Shown here in pieces: positions 32,174 to 42,512 of a stretch of DNA of 64,000 bases. Numbering within the stretch: the stretch's first letter is position 1; each line of letters starts with the position of its first letter. The position numbers and the translations under genes are program-made. The DNA comes from Fereydounia khargensis (taxonomy: Eukaryota; Basidiomycota; Ustilaginomycetes; Urocystidales; Fereydouniaceae). Location: positions 490,266 through 554,265 of the forward strand of contig JAOCZO010000003.1 in NCBI GenBank assembly GCA_026413255.1, in the 5' to 3' direction. Below the pieces are notes generated by a model. It had not been told where the DNA came from. It did not search any database and saw only the letters and a list, made by a program, of their open reading frames with translations.

Positions 32174-33086
32174 ATGTTCCGCCAACTCGCATTCTTCACC
32201 ATCATCTGCGCATCCCTCTCCCTTGTCTGGGCCAGGATCGAGGACTACCGTGTAGTCAACGCCAACTCGGTGCAGCTCCTGACTGGCACCTGGTCCAGCG
32301 GCATGGGTAGGGTCGTCACTGGTCTCGTATGTATTCCTAATCTGCTTGGCTCCACAACTATTTCTTTTCCTCTGTACTCATCATCTCTCCTACCGTTTGT
32401 TGCCGCAGAACTTTTTCGACCCTAAAACTCGCACCTTCAAGGCTCCTGCTGCCACGGGAATGTCCTACAGTTTCTCAGACGATGGATACTGGGAGCAGGC
32501 TCTCTACCGCATCATTGACAACCGTGAGTATCCCGCTTCCATCTCTTTTAATTCTTTCTCTCGAAACTCATGTGCTGACCGTTTCAAACGCTTCCCTTTT
32601 CAGCCCGCAACCCCAAGTGCGTTCAGTCTCAGCTCGCATGGCAGCACGGACGATACTCCATGCTGGGCAACGGAACCCTCAAGCTCGAGCCTTTTGTCCA
32701 CGAGGGATGCCAACTGATCACGTCTAGCTGTTCTGGCGGTAACCGCACCGAAGAGGCATACGAAGTGTGAGTCTCTCTGCTCGCAACTGTCTTTTCTCTG
32801 CTCCTTCTGTAGCGGCTGACACTCACATTGTCTCGCTCTCACAGCACCGAGGTTTATGCCACTGTCGACACTTGGGTCACTGATCTCCACGGCCAGACCT
32901 GGCAGACGATGCGCTTCACCGACCCGTGGGGCAACCGCTCTCCTCCCCTCTACAAGCGCTACGACCCGCCCATGATGCTTCCCACTGAAAAGCTCTACGT
33001 TGAGGTATGTATCTATTCTATCCCTATGTTTTGCATGCGATGGTATAGCACAACTGACTCGTCATTCACAGGTCCTCGGTCTCTAA
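32174..33086 (+). CDS. ROT1: ROT1-type ER chaperone
   Basis: Rot1 is an essential ER protein of yeast with chaperone activity, required for normal beta-1,6-glucan and for stability of the Kre6 machinery. Exons 32174-32326, 32409-32523, 32604-32766, 32845-33004 and 33072-33086 join to 201 residues. A signal peptide (MFRQLAFFTIICASLSLVWA) is followed by LTGTWSSGMGRVVTG, FFDPKTRTFKAP, GMSYSFSDDGYWEQALY, LAWQHGRYSMLGNGTLKLEP and an RYDPP-MML-PTEKLYVEVLGL end, all in the family order. NGT and NRT sequons and paired cysteines fit an ER lumenal protein. Yeast Rot1 is longer and has a C-terminal membrane anchor; none is visible here. The last exon encodes only four residues. The gene lies next to the four KRE6-like genes. 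Confidence 0.87.
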
Positions 33087-33585
33087 GCAGCATCGCCAGC
33101 CAGCCTGAGCGCAATCATCGTCATCAACATCACCATCATCATTTGGACAATTTCAATGTATTCATAGACCACACACCCAACCACACACTTCACACACACA
33201 CGCACGCCCACCCTTCAAATTCGCACTCTTTTATTTCTCTTCTTCCCCCGACCAATCTAAAAGCGCAGCGGCCGCACCGGTAATCACCGCCCTGCCCTCC
33301 CATGCTACGAAATGAGATGGCGGATCTCTTGTGCCTGAAGTTTTGTGGCGCACATCAGCATCCTCCTCTTCATTAGTATTCAACCCGGGGCCGGGTAGGA
33401 TCCTCACTAAGATCGTAAAAGCCGAAGCCCGATAGCCGGTGCTCGCACGAGCCTGCCTCATAACCTGCATATCCTCATCGAGGTATGACTCGTTCTGGAT
33501 TGAATCTCTTTTTTTTTCTCTTCTCTTCTCTTCCCTTCTCCTTCTTCCTCTTTGAACACAATGTCCAACCTTGCCATAACATACG
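33087..33585. other. intergenic region ROT1 / GST
   Basis: 499 bases between tandem plus-strand genes. It holds a CATCAT/CACACA-rich ROT1 3' UTR (33117-33210) and a TTTTTTTTCTCTTCTC pyrimidine tract just upstream of the GST start (33509-33550). No gene seen. Confidence 0.4.
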
Positions 33586-34674
33586 ATGCAGCCCATCATC
33601 CTCTACGACGTCTATGTTGAGAGTGGAGTTCCACCGGCGCCCAACCCGTGGGTTGCTCGACTCTGTCTCAAGCATAAAGGCGTTCCATTTGTTGTCAAGA
33701 AGCTTACCTTCCAGGAGCTGCGCTCGCGGGCGCCTGGGTCGCTTTTCGACCGACTGAGTCCCATCCTGGGCCCGAACGACCGCCCGCTCATCCCCATGAT
33801 TGAGATCCCCTCCGATCAAGGCAGCGTCTTGTTGGGAGACAACATGGCGATCGCCGAGTACCTAGATGCGGCTTTTCAACCACCACAGTATCCCTCGCTT
33901 TTCTTTCCGGATGGTGCTGCAGAGGATATGGATCCCAACTCACCCGCGTTTCAAATGGCACACTCTACGGCCCGCATTCTCAAGGAAGGAATTGGCAACA
34001 GTGACAGCATGTGGTCTGGGTTCTTTGAACTGACTGTCGACAGCATGTCAGAGCTGTACGATGAGGCTAGTAAAGCGTTCCTCCGAAGCGACGAAAAGCT
34101 CGGTATGGGCACCAATAGCTATGACAAGTTCATGCGCATGAACAGAGCCGACTTGCTCGCTCAGACCCGTCGTTCGCTCCTTCCCTTTGAAGGCATCCTC
34201 ACCCCTCGCCCAAGTATCCGTGTGGTTGGCGGCAACGTCGACCTCCTTCGTCCGGACGATACTACCCAACCGGCCTTCCTCAGCGGGAGCAAAAGCCGCC
34301 CGGGCCTAGTGGACTTTATCCTTTTTGGCCGCTTCGCCATGGTTTACATCGCAGATCGGCAACTGAGCGAGGCCATCTTTGGAGAAAGCAGCGATGCAGC
34401 CAAAGCTTGGGTCAAGCGAGAAGAGGAACGTCGCCAAGCCGCTGGACTGGCCTGTGAGGATACCGGGACCTGGTTGGGCGATATCGCCCTGCCCGGCATT
34501 GCAGCCTGGGTCAAGCGAGTGAGTTCATTACACAGCACCCACCTTTGCCAATAGGTACTGTGCTTACGGGAAACATACCTGCCTCTGCACTTGCGCTTGA
34601 TACTGTAGATGCTCGCTCTGAACGATGGATACGCGCAAAAGGTACTTGATGGTAAGGGTGATCAAAGCATTTAG
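33586..34674 (+). CDS. glutathione S-transferase-like protein, etherase (LigE / GSTFuA) type
   Basis: Exons 33586-34518 and 34609-34674 join in frame to 332 residues. The N-terminus ILYDVYVESG..NPWVARLCLKHKGVPFVVKKLTFQE has the thioredoxin-fold layout of fungal etherase-like GSTs, including the P-N-P-W-V-A-R segment. A glutathione-binding LIPMIEI..VLLGDNMAIAEYLD block (cis-Pro, then Asp before the helix) follows. The C-terminal helical domain runs from about 125. The family joins glutathione to, or cleaves ethers in, aromatic and other xenobiotic compounds. The position at the start of the accessory arm suits a detoxification or aromatic-catabolism role. Some ring-pathway isomerases also use this fold; the sequence alone does not separate these. 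Confidence 0.8.
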
Positions 34675-35049
34675 ACTCAACCCACGCTGTGCATCTCTGT
34701 GGCCGCGGAGACAGAACCTTCCTTCTCTGGACCCTGAACATTTCATGTGTATGTTTTGTGAAAAAAAGAGTCGCGCCATGTCAATGACAGGATGACGTGC
34801 TGTTCCCGCGGCCCATGTGACCGACGTACCAGTACCTTTAGTGTCGCACGACTTTCCCCAAAGTGTCGTAAACTAATACAGGGCTAGAGCCCCGAGTTTT
34901 GTGCTAGAGGCCATCCTTCTCTTTAGGCTGCTTACCCGCTAGACAATGGGCATGTCGTGATAGAGTCGTCCACGCAGGTGTGATCCCGCTTTTCCTATAT
35001 ATGAAGCAAGACAATCCAACTCACATCCCCGTGGCGCAGCATTGCTACC
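34675..35049. other. intergenic region upstream of carbonic anhydrase
   Basis: 375 bases between tandem genes. A TATATAT box lies at 34996-35002 (listed separately). No gene seen. Confidence 0.4.
34996..35002 (+). promoter_or_regulatory. TATA-like box of the carbonic anhydrase gene
   Basis: TATATAT about 50 bases upstream of the start codon at 35050, in an otherwise mixed-composition region. Confidence 0.4.
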
Positions 35050-35695
35050 ATGTCAAACGCAGCCCAGATCCAGGAAGCCAACAAGGCCTTTGTAGGTGTA
35101 GTCTCCAGCGTCAGTGGCTTTTGAACCAGCAGCCATACTGACTTTGCCGTGCCAGGTTAGTGCTCGTACCTCGGGCGAGCTACCACTGCCTCCAGCGCGC
35201 AAGCTGGCCGTCGTGACGTGTATGGACGCCCGTATCGTCCCCTTTGAGGCATTTGGTATCAAGGAAGGTGATGCCCACGTGATCCGGTACGCCTTTGCCT
35301 TATCCTTCCCCTTCCTCTTCTGCTTCCGTCACTAACGTGCTTGCCTGAACCACAGCAACGCGGGCGGCCGAGCACCCGACGCCCTCCGATCGCTTATCAT
35401 CTCTCAACAGCTACTCAACACCCAAGAGATCGTACTAATCCAGCACACTGGCTGTGGAATGCTCACTTTTACAACGCCGCAGGCGCGTGAACTCGTTTCC
35501 AGCAACCTCTCCCTGGCACCCGGCTCAGTGGGCAAGGCCTATTTGGACAAACTAGACTTCCTCGAGTTTCCCGACCTCGAGAAGAGCGTAAAGGATGATG
35601 TGGAATTCCTCCGCGCGAACGAATTGATTGGCAACAAGACCATCTCCGGATTCATCTATGATGTAGCTTCAGGCAGCCTCAACAAGGTCGCCTGA
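35050..35695 (+). CDS. beta-class carbonic anhydrase
   Basis: Interconverts CO2 and bicarbonate. Exons 35050-35091, 35156-35286 and 35356-35695 join in frame to 170 residues. The beta-class zinc site is complete: C36 and the D38-R40 dyad in VVTCMDAR, H88 and C91 in QHTGCGM. NAGGRA (59-64) is the usual loop after the first zinc ligand. The short length fits the minimal beta-CA subgroup rather than the roughly 220-residue Can type. There is no targeting sequence, so it should be cytosolic. It converges on the FAH-family hydrolase with a gap of only 16 bases between stop codons. Confidence 0.92.
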
Positions 35696-35711
35696 AGTCT
35701 AGCCGACACCC

Positions 35712-36971
35712 TTAGTGCTTTTCGACTTGGATTCGGTTGATCAGAGTACCGACCCCGTGCGATACGTGGATTCGGAATTCGTCCCCGTGCTGAAGGAGCT
35801 TGCGCGGTTCTCGTGACCAACCGACACCAGCTGGAGTACTGCGTGGTACGAAACCAGAGAACGAGGCTCCTTAGCTAGTCTTGATCTTTTTCTATCACGG
35901 AATGCAATGATCTCAACTTACCCTGTCAGAATCACAGTCCCAGGCTTGAGCGTGGTTCCCTGTGATAGGAACGAGATGATTTTGGGAATTGAAAAGATCA
36001 AGTCGCTGTCGAAGCAGATCAGACAGAAGATCAGGCGGCAGTAAGGGGAGACAAGAACGGAGGGGTAGAACATACTCTAGACCACTTTGCTGTACAACTT
36101 GGCCGTTGAGCGCGCCTGTGATCGTTACGTCCGCAAGGTTCTGAATCGCTTCAGCAGGTACGAGAGCTGGACCCAGAGGACATGAGTAGTCAAATGACTT
36201 GGAGAAGCACCACTGGCTCTGCGCAAACTGGGCTACTCGCGACGATACATCGTTTGCTGCCGTGATTCTGGGTCCCGCATAACGTTCCCATCGCGACTTG
36301 TCAGTGTCTACTCAATCAAGAGCCAGAGTAGAGCAGAGATATTTGACTCACCCAAGAAGATACTCAAGTGCCTTCTCCTCCGGAACATCTTTGGCAGCTT
36401 TTTTGATCACGATGGCAACCTCTGACTCAAAATCAGCGGCATTGTCAGCTGCAAATGCTGCTGGGATCACAATGTCACCGGGAAAGGGGTTGCCGAGCGC
36501 CGTGTCTGGTTTCATGAAAAGCACGGGCACGTCGGGGATAGGCAGATTGACCTCTTGCGCATGAGTCATGTACTGCAGCGCTATGAGAGTCAGCCTTACG
36601 TAGGCATAGTCAAAAATGAGGAAAGAACAACTTACGTTGAGACCAATGCAGCGGATCGTACCGATCTCATCCTGCGCAATCGGACTAAGAAGTTGATGGA
36701 CGTTTAGAACCTTGCCTGTCCGCGTGAGTGCCTCACTGTGCAAGAGAGAGTTTCCTCCGAGCTCGTATGCCTCGATGGATTTGCCCTCGTACAGCGCGAG
36801 ACCGACGTCTACCTCTCCATCCACGGGCTCCCCAACGTGCGCGTGGCTGTTGGGAGACGAGAGGAACCGGATCAGGCGCCGCGGACGAAGGGTTGACATT
36901 GTCGCTTTGAACAGTTGCGAGCGCAGCAAAGGAAGTTGGATCCGTCCGGAGGAGAGACGTGACAAGATCAT
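35712..36971 (-). CDS. fumarylacetoacetate hydrolase (FAH) superfamily protein
   Basis: FAH-fold enzymes cleave or decarboxylate acylpyruvates (fumarylpyruvate, acylpyruvate, oxaloacetate). Exons 36636-36971, 36352-36572, 36076-36267, 35922-36005 and 35712-35838 join in frame to 319 residues, or 295 if the second in-frame ATG (36899) is used. Signatures: [38 protein letters not shown] (E-x-E metal ligands), [10 protein letters not shown], the [12 protein letters not shown] segment, TVILTGTPAGVG near the end and [10 protein letters not shown]. The first ATG adds 24 residues rich in Arg, Leu and Ser ([19 protein letters not shown]), like a mitochondrial presequence, so two isoforms may exist. 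Intron 1 (36573-36635) is 63 bases and has no stop in frame. Confidence 0.87.
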
Positions 36972-37283
36972 GTAGGATGAGGGCGAGAACTGGAGCTTCC
37001 AAAGCAGGTGGGGCACTTAAATGCGAAGGATGTGGAGTCAGTCTATTCACGTCTTCGGGGTAACAACCCCAAGCTGGCATCCTTCTCGGCAAGCGGTGAT
37101 GCTGTACAGGCTGTACACGGAATGTACAAGTGAAACAACCGCAATTTGGCAAGCAGGGTCCTTCTCTTGCCTCGAAAATTGCGGTCAACCCTTACAGGGC
37201 TCTTTCATACTGAGCACACTGGGTCAACTCGAGCCATAAGAAGCAGCCAAAAGCGCAACCATGTCCCAAACACCTTTCATCCA
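36972..37283. promoter_or_regulatory. divergent intergenic region, FAH hydrolase / orphan gene
   Basis: 312 bases between divergent start codons. Short TGTACA-type palindromes occur near 37095-37125. No gene seen. Confidence 0.4.
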
Positions 37284-37938
37284 ATGCGCTACCTTCGCAC
37301 ACTCAGCAAGATGTCTTCGGCGAGTCCTATCAACCTTGTCTCTGTCAACACGGCGCCCGAGCGCGCTCGCAAGGTCATTGGTGCCGTCATTGAAGGCGTC
37401 AAGGATAGACATGCTCTTGTTCATGCTGGTAATGCCGAGAGTGAGTCTTTGCCTCCTCACCTTCCTATCAGCACCACTCACAGCTCCTTTATTACATAGC
37501 GATTGAGCAAGTCAAGCCGCTCCTCGAGTCTATTCAACCACCTCCTGGCGTTTTGGTGAGTCATCCTCCGCTCTTGTGAATGCTTCCATGCTTACCAAAC
37601 TTGCTCCCAAATTCAGTTCTGTGCTTCCATGGTAAGTGCCAAGAACCAATCGGCTTTTTCTCGCTTCACTTGAACCTCGGACTAACATCTTTGCTCAAAG
37701 TGGACTCCTGAACAGCAGGAAGAGATCCAGCGCATCGCTCGCGAAACGGTTCCAGGCATCAGGACGCATGCTATTCCCACTGGGCTCCAGGTCCAAGTCG
37801 GCCCAGGTAGGTTTTTCATCCTTTTTGACCATGTAATGCTGCCGTGAACCTACAAGGAGCTCACCACGACTTTTTGAACCTGCAGACGGAATTGTCAAAT
37901 ACCTCATGGAGCGCATCGATGGTCTGATGAAGGCATGA
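37284..37938 (+). CDS. small conserved-looking protein of unknown function
   Basis: Five exons, 37284-37440, 37500-37555, 37617-37631, 37701-37806 and 37886-37938, join in frame to 128 residues. Exon 3 is only 15 bases (FCASM). Candidate start MRYLRTLSKM; an internal ATG ten codons in (MSSASPINLV) is also possible. The composition is that of a folded alpha/beta domain: RARKVIGAVIEGVKD, ALVHAGNAETIEQVKPLLE, PPPGVLFCASMWTPEQQEEI, then GIRTHAIPTGLQVQVGPDGI and an amphipathic end helix. I do not recognise the family and assign no function. The correct phase of four introns is good evidence that it is a real gene. It is divergent from the FAH hydrolase. Confidence 0.7.
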
Positions 37939-38114
37939 GCGCTGGAGATTCATTATTTCTATGAATATTAGATAAACGTGTGATGGGAACATCATACAGG
38001 TCCAAGAGCGACGTCAAAGGAAGGCAAGAAGTGTTTCCTGCCAACATCATCAGGTATTGCATGTGTCGGTCAGCGTTCATTCCAGGTTCTGTAGCCGTGG
38101 CCTCATTGTGTCAC

Positions 38115-40006
38115 TCACCAGAAATCATCATCTGCCTCTGGGAAGACCAGGGCAGCATCTTCAAGGGGAGCCATGGCTGGCGTGGGATTCGGAATTGTCC
38201 ATCCGTTCTCTGCCGTTTGAGTATTCTGCTGATGATTCCAGGTTGAGTTGTGTGCCGGTCCACTGGGACTCTTGCTTACTGGAGAAGGAGGCGCACTGTA
38301 GCCTTCGCTTCCATTCAGAAGATGCTTGAGCAGACGTGACATGTACGCTGGCAGGTCGGCCGAGCTTTGAGATGCTTCGGCACAAGACGAAGACACCAAG
38401 ACGAGTGTTTCCATGGCTCGCTTGCTACATCCCTTGTCCATTGATTTCACATTCTGCAAAGTACAAAATTGAAACGTGTCAGTTGCTGTATCAAGTCGTT
38501 GGAGTAGGAGTAGAGGGCAGAACCACTTACTCGAATGAGCCAGACACCCGTCACGGCAAGCGCAACCCATAGGATATTGGGACTGTACGGAAGGAAGCCA
38601 TGGCTGACAAACTCTGCCAAAAATACACGAGGTGGGCCAATGGCGGCCTCGACACATTGTACAAAAGCAAGTTCGAGGTGGGAAGGGATCCTGCTACTGC
38701 TCTCCTCACGGTACCTGGCAGTGAACAGGAGCTTGTACTCGTAAATATGGAAACCGAAAAAGGCGTCGCATAGCCTCAGGACAGCTACCTGCAGGGGTGC
38801 AAGGCCTTGGTTGGGACCCCATGTCTTGCGCCATTGATTCCAGCGCCGTTCTAGCCATGCCAGAAGGGTGAGGTTGGCAGGATCGCCATTCATAGCTGCA
38901 AGCAGGTCGGCATACAGACGACACATGCGAGAGAACTCGATCAGGGCCGGGAGGGCTTTGTCGGCTGGCTGAGTCAGTGACACCGGATGGCTGTCCAGCC
39001 ATGCTTGCGGGTCGTCTATACTGTCATCTGTGATCATGCGTGGGAGCGTGTGGTGAATGGCAAGATGATAGTCCGAGACAAGGAGGTTCAGCCATGTACG
39101 CTCACGAGCTATTGCCTCCCTCCCGCTTTGGTCATCGCGCAATGGGCGTGATGCCATCACATTGAGTCGGAGCTCTAGCGCCATGCGAATGGCATAACCG
39201 ACTCGCTTCCATGCTGAAGTGTCGTGTGGCTCCTTGAAATGGGCCAGGAGGTACAGTGCCTGTACGGTCTCTAGATTGGAGTTGTTGGACTCGACAGCCT
39301 TGCCAACGAGCCGATTTGCAAGGAGCAGGCATGATCGATAAACTCTTGGCCGTGCTGACTTGGCCGTTACTGTAATCACAGCAGTAAATAGCAATGGGCT
39401 GCGCTCTCGACACGAGTCTGGTGTGCAGAGCACAGGGTCAAGTAGCGGCACGGCATAGTTGAGATGGTCAAAGTAGACTCGGAACAGCGATTGTGCTTGA
39501 TCCAGAGTCAGCAGGCCAGCATCGAGTGGGTCGGGGGACGGTGATGTGAGCAAGCGCTCAAGCAGCACATGTTCGCTGCTGGGTGCTGGTGACTCGGGCC
39601 GGAGTATGGGGTGCGGCGGAGTAGGCTGTTGCGAGACGTATGGATATGAGTCACCCTCAATGGGAACAACGTGGCTGAAGGCAATGTCTCTGCGTGCAAT
39701 TGGCTTTGTGGGTGTGACATTGGTCTCCGGCTCTGTATCTGGCTCTGGCTCTACAGTTGTAGAGGTTGCAAGCACCTTATCCCTGCGCCTACCACGATGG
39801 TGGGGACGGTATTCGCAGTGTAAGCCAAACTTGGTGCATCTCTGGCATGAAGTATCTGTGTTGGGTCGATGGCACTTTCGTTTGGCGGCCCGGCATTCAA
39901 GGCAGGTGATGTGGTGCGGATCTCGAGCAAGCGGCGTCGGCCTATTTGCGGGCATGGATGTGGTGGTTGTTTGTCGAGTCGAGGGACGAAGATCCTTTCC
40001 TATCAT
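38115..40006 (-). CDS. Zn2Cys6 fungal-specific transcription factor
   Basis: Exons 38531-40006 and 38115-38453 join in frame to 604 residues (587 from the second ATG at 39955). The binuclear zinc cluster is near the N-terminus: CLECRAAKRKC..TSCQRCTKFGLHC, spacing CX2CX6C..CX2CX6C, first Cys at 35. A basic linker (HHRGRRRDK) follows, then the fungal-specific middle homology region with LDQAQSLFRVYFDHLNYAVPLLDP and the ERTWLNLLVSDYHLAIH block. The C-terminus is Ser/Pro-rich and ends in acidic EADDDFW, a likely activation tail. It is divergent from the DUF3500 gene, 258 bases apart, which makes that gene its first candidate target. Confidence 0.88.
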
Positions 40007-40264
40007 AAATAATGATGCAGGGCCATTAATTGGTAACCGCATAATCTCAAGTTCACCGCACGGATTCATGCCGTTCGGCAGCAACTTGCAGCAATGTGCA
40101 GCTTGGGCCACCACCTTCTTCCCAGCCATGACGTGCGCTTTATATGGCCTGCGACCCCTTAAGAGGATTTGGGATGGCAACGGTTGGACCTTTTGATATC
40201 CTGTAGAGCAGTTCAGCGTACAGCAAGCACCAACCTCACTCCCACCAACAGCAACAGCATCACC

Positions 40265-41855
40265 ATGACAACTCAGCACCACGATCTGCCAATCAATAGT
40301 GGATTTCTCATTTCTGAAGATCCCACTGCACCAACTTCGGACGCGACGGTGCCGTTTCGCTCTCTCATCCCAAGTCCCAATCATCCAAGGGTGGCAGGCA
40401 TTGAGAAACACACAGCTCGAACATGGTGCGACTCGCGTGAGGCCAGCGCTCCTGCAGTCGCATGGCTGATATCGAGACTAGATCGTTCGGCTATTGAAAA
40501 GCCTTACCGTGGGTTCTCCTCGGATGGCAACCCTGACCCAAGTGTCTACGTCTACGCTCCTGACGAGGGCGCACCAGTCCAGGCTGCAGTTGACGCGGTA
40601 AATACTTTGCTCAGGGCCATAGATCAAGAAGATCCAACGGGGGCACTAAAAAGCCGCATGGTCCTTGGCGATGTGAGGGAAGACGATGAGATGCGTCTTT
40701 GGTCAAATCCGGAGCTGTACGTCAACGAAGGAGGCCTGCGACTTGACGAGGCGTCTGAAATCCTGAGAGCCGCAGCACTGGGAGTTCTGAAGGCCTCTCT
40801 TTCTCCTACTGGATACCACAAGGCAGTTGGGTGCACCCTGACTAACGAATTTCTGGGCAACCTCGTGAACGGTCCAGCAGTGCTCAACCGCTGGTCGTAC
40901 AATCTGCGCCTATTCCTGCCAAAGTCAGCCTCTGGACCCTCGACGGACCCAAGACAGCCGTGGGGCTTCACCTTCTTTGGACACCACCTATGCTTGGCTG
41001 TTGCTTTTGCTGGACCAACAATGGTCATTGGACCCACGTTCATGGGCGCCGAGCCGGACTGCATTGACGAAGGTCTGCATGCTGGCCTTCGACTGTTCAG
41101 AGAGGAAGAGACACAGGGACTTGCTCTGATGCAGGGTTTGAGTCCTGAGAATCAGAAGCGAGCGCAGATCAGTGCAGCTATGCATCCCGATCAAGGACTT
41201 GACTCGGACAGGTGGAACCCGTTTGACGAGAGACATCTCGGAGGTTCACGGCAGGACAATCGCGTTGTCCCTTACGGTAAGATGCTTTCCTTCTCCCTGT
41301 GAAATTGTCCATGAGCTGATCTGGAGCGTGCGCAAATAGAGGGATGTCCAATCACCAGCTTCACGCCTTCCCAGCGTGAGCAGGTGTACAGTCTCATTTC
41401 ATCCTTTCACACCTATCTCCCAGACAAACCACTTGCGTATCGGATGCAGCACGTACGCAAATATGAAAACCAGACCTGGTTTGCCTGGATTGGTGGATTC
41501 GGCGACACTGACCCGTACTATTTTCGCATTCACTCTCCTGTTGTCTTTTGCGAGGTAAGCTCCCAGAAAGGTCGGCAAAAGAATATTGAGTAGCTGACGC
41601 TCCTTCCACTATGGCGTATATCACAGTTTGATTTCCACTGTGGAAGTAAGTACAGTGCAAGACTTGAGGGTTGGTTGAACTAAGATGTTGTAGGATCACA
41701 GCTGACTCAACGTCTCAATTTCATTTGGTGGCGTAGTCTTCCTAACCAACACCGCTCCAGCCAAGTGCCATATTCACACTGTGAACAGGCTGCCCAATTG
41801 CGGCGACTATGGCAGGGCACTATTCAGGCTCCTGGACCAAAATGTGCGGATTTGA
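40265..41855 (+). CDS. DUF3500-family protein
   Basis: Exons 40265-41276, 41340-41554, 41627-41645 and 41737-41855 join in frame to 454 residues. DUF3500 features: WSYNLRLFLPKSASG, WGFTFFGHHLCLAVAFAG, GPTFMGAEP, then TWFAWIGGFGDTDPYYFRIHSPVVFCEFD and the C-terminal FLTNTAPAKCHIHTVNRLPNCGDYG. The conserved His pairs (GHHL, HIHT) suggest a metal site, but no reaction is established for the family to my knowledge. There is no signal peptide. It shares a 258-base intergenic region with a divergent Zn2Cys6 regulator. Exon 3 is 19 bases. The end of the protein is confirmed by the conserved HIHTVNR..DYG tail. Confidence 0.85.
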
Positions 41856-42512
41856 TTTGTAGTGCAACCCATCTGACTTTGTTGCGAATGCCAAGCTGAA
41901 GATTGAGAACAAGAGCAAGTGGTTTCTAGACATTGGGCTGAGCTCCTGGAACGTACCGTACTGTATCGTAGCTGGAACGTACCGTACTGTATCGTAGCAG
42001 CAAGAGATCCGCATCAGCAAGGTCATACAGACAGACATGGCCGAGCCGAGATGAGCTCGGCGCCAGGCGCCATGTTCAAAGTGCAGCACAGTACACTGCA
42101 CAATATTGCATGCTGCCTCGCACGTGGTAATTTCCTTCCGTGATGGCCGCTGTGCTGTGTCCCATCCCGCAGATGCAGCATGTGGAGAATCTGACTCGGC
42201 ACGCAGCATTCACTGAACGTAATCACCGCAGCCTCCCCATTCACCGCCCTTCCACCGTGTGGGAGGCATGAATCAAGTTGGGACTGCAAGCACCCTATCT
42301 TTCACTCTGTTCTTCGCTACATCCGTGTACTCGTTGCTGTTCCTGCTGGCGGCCATTCCTGCAACGATACTGATGTAGCAGGCGTCCGTTTGCTCTTGCT
42401 TTTTGTGCTCAAGCAGCAGGTAAGCATTTATACCCTTGTGTCTAGCTCGGCCCCGGCTCCAGCACCTCCACTGCCTTAGCATCGCGCCACTCGCAAAACG
42501 CTTAGCACGCAA
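41856..42512. other. intergenic region with 26-base tandem duplication
   Basis: 657 bases between tandem genes. It contains two exact copies of a 26-base unit (41946-41997, listed separately). No gene seen. Confidence 0.45.
41946..41997. repeat. 26-base perfect tandem duplication
   Basis: Two identical 26-base units, 41946-41971 and 41972-41997. Each contains ACGTACCGTACTGTATCG, a nest of short GTAC palindromes. Confidence 0.95.

Noticed and set aside
31725-32255. Open frame of 176 codons overlapping the ROT1 start out of frame
   Set aside because: Low-complexity Ser/Pro/Thr composition, no splice or domain support, and ROT1 with its signal peptide explains the overlap. At most it is a long upstream ORF.
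21042-33086. Reading the wall cluster as a secondary-metabolite cluster
   Set aside because: There is no polyketide synthase, peptide synthetase, terpene synthase or P450 anywhere in the window; the genes are wall-synthesis and chaperone genes.
34801-35000. Possible tRNA-like stem sequences (GGGCTAGAGCCCC and neighbours)
   Set aside because: No TTCRANNC T-loop with matching acceptor stem could be found. The same check failed for other TTCGA-containing spots, so no tRNA is called.
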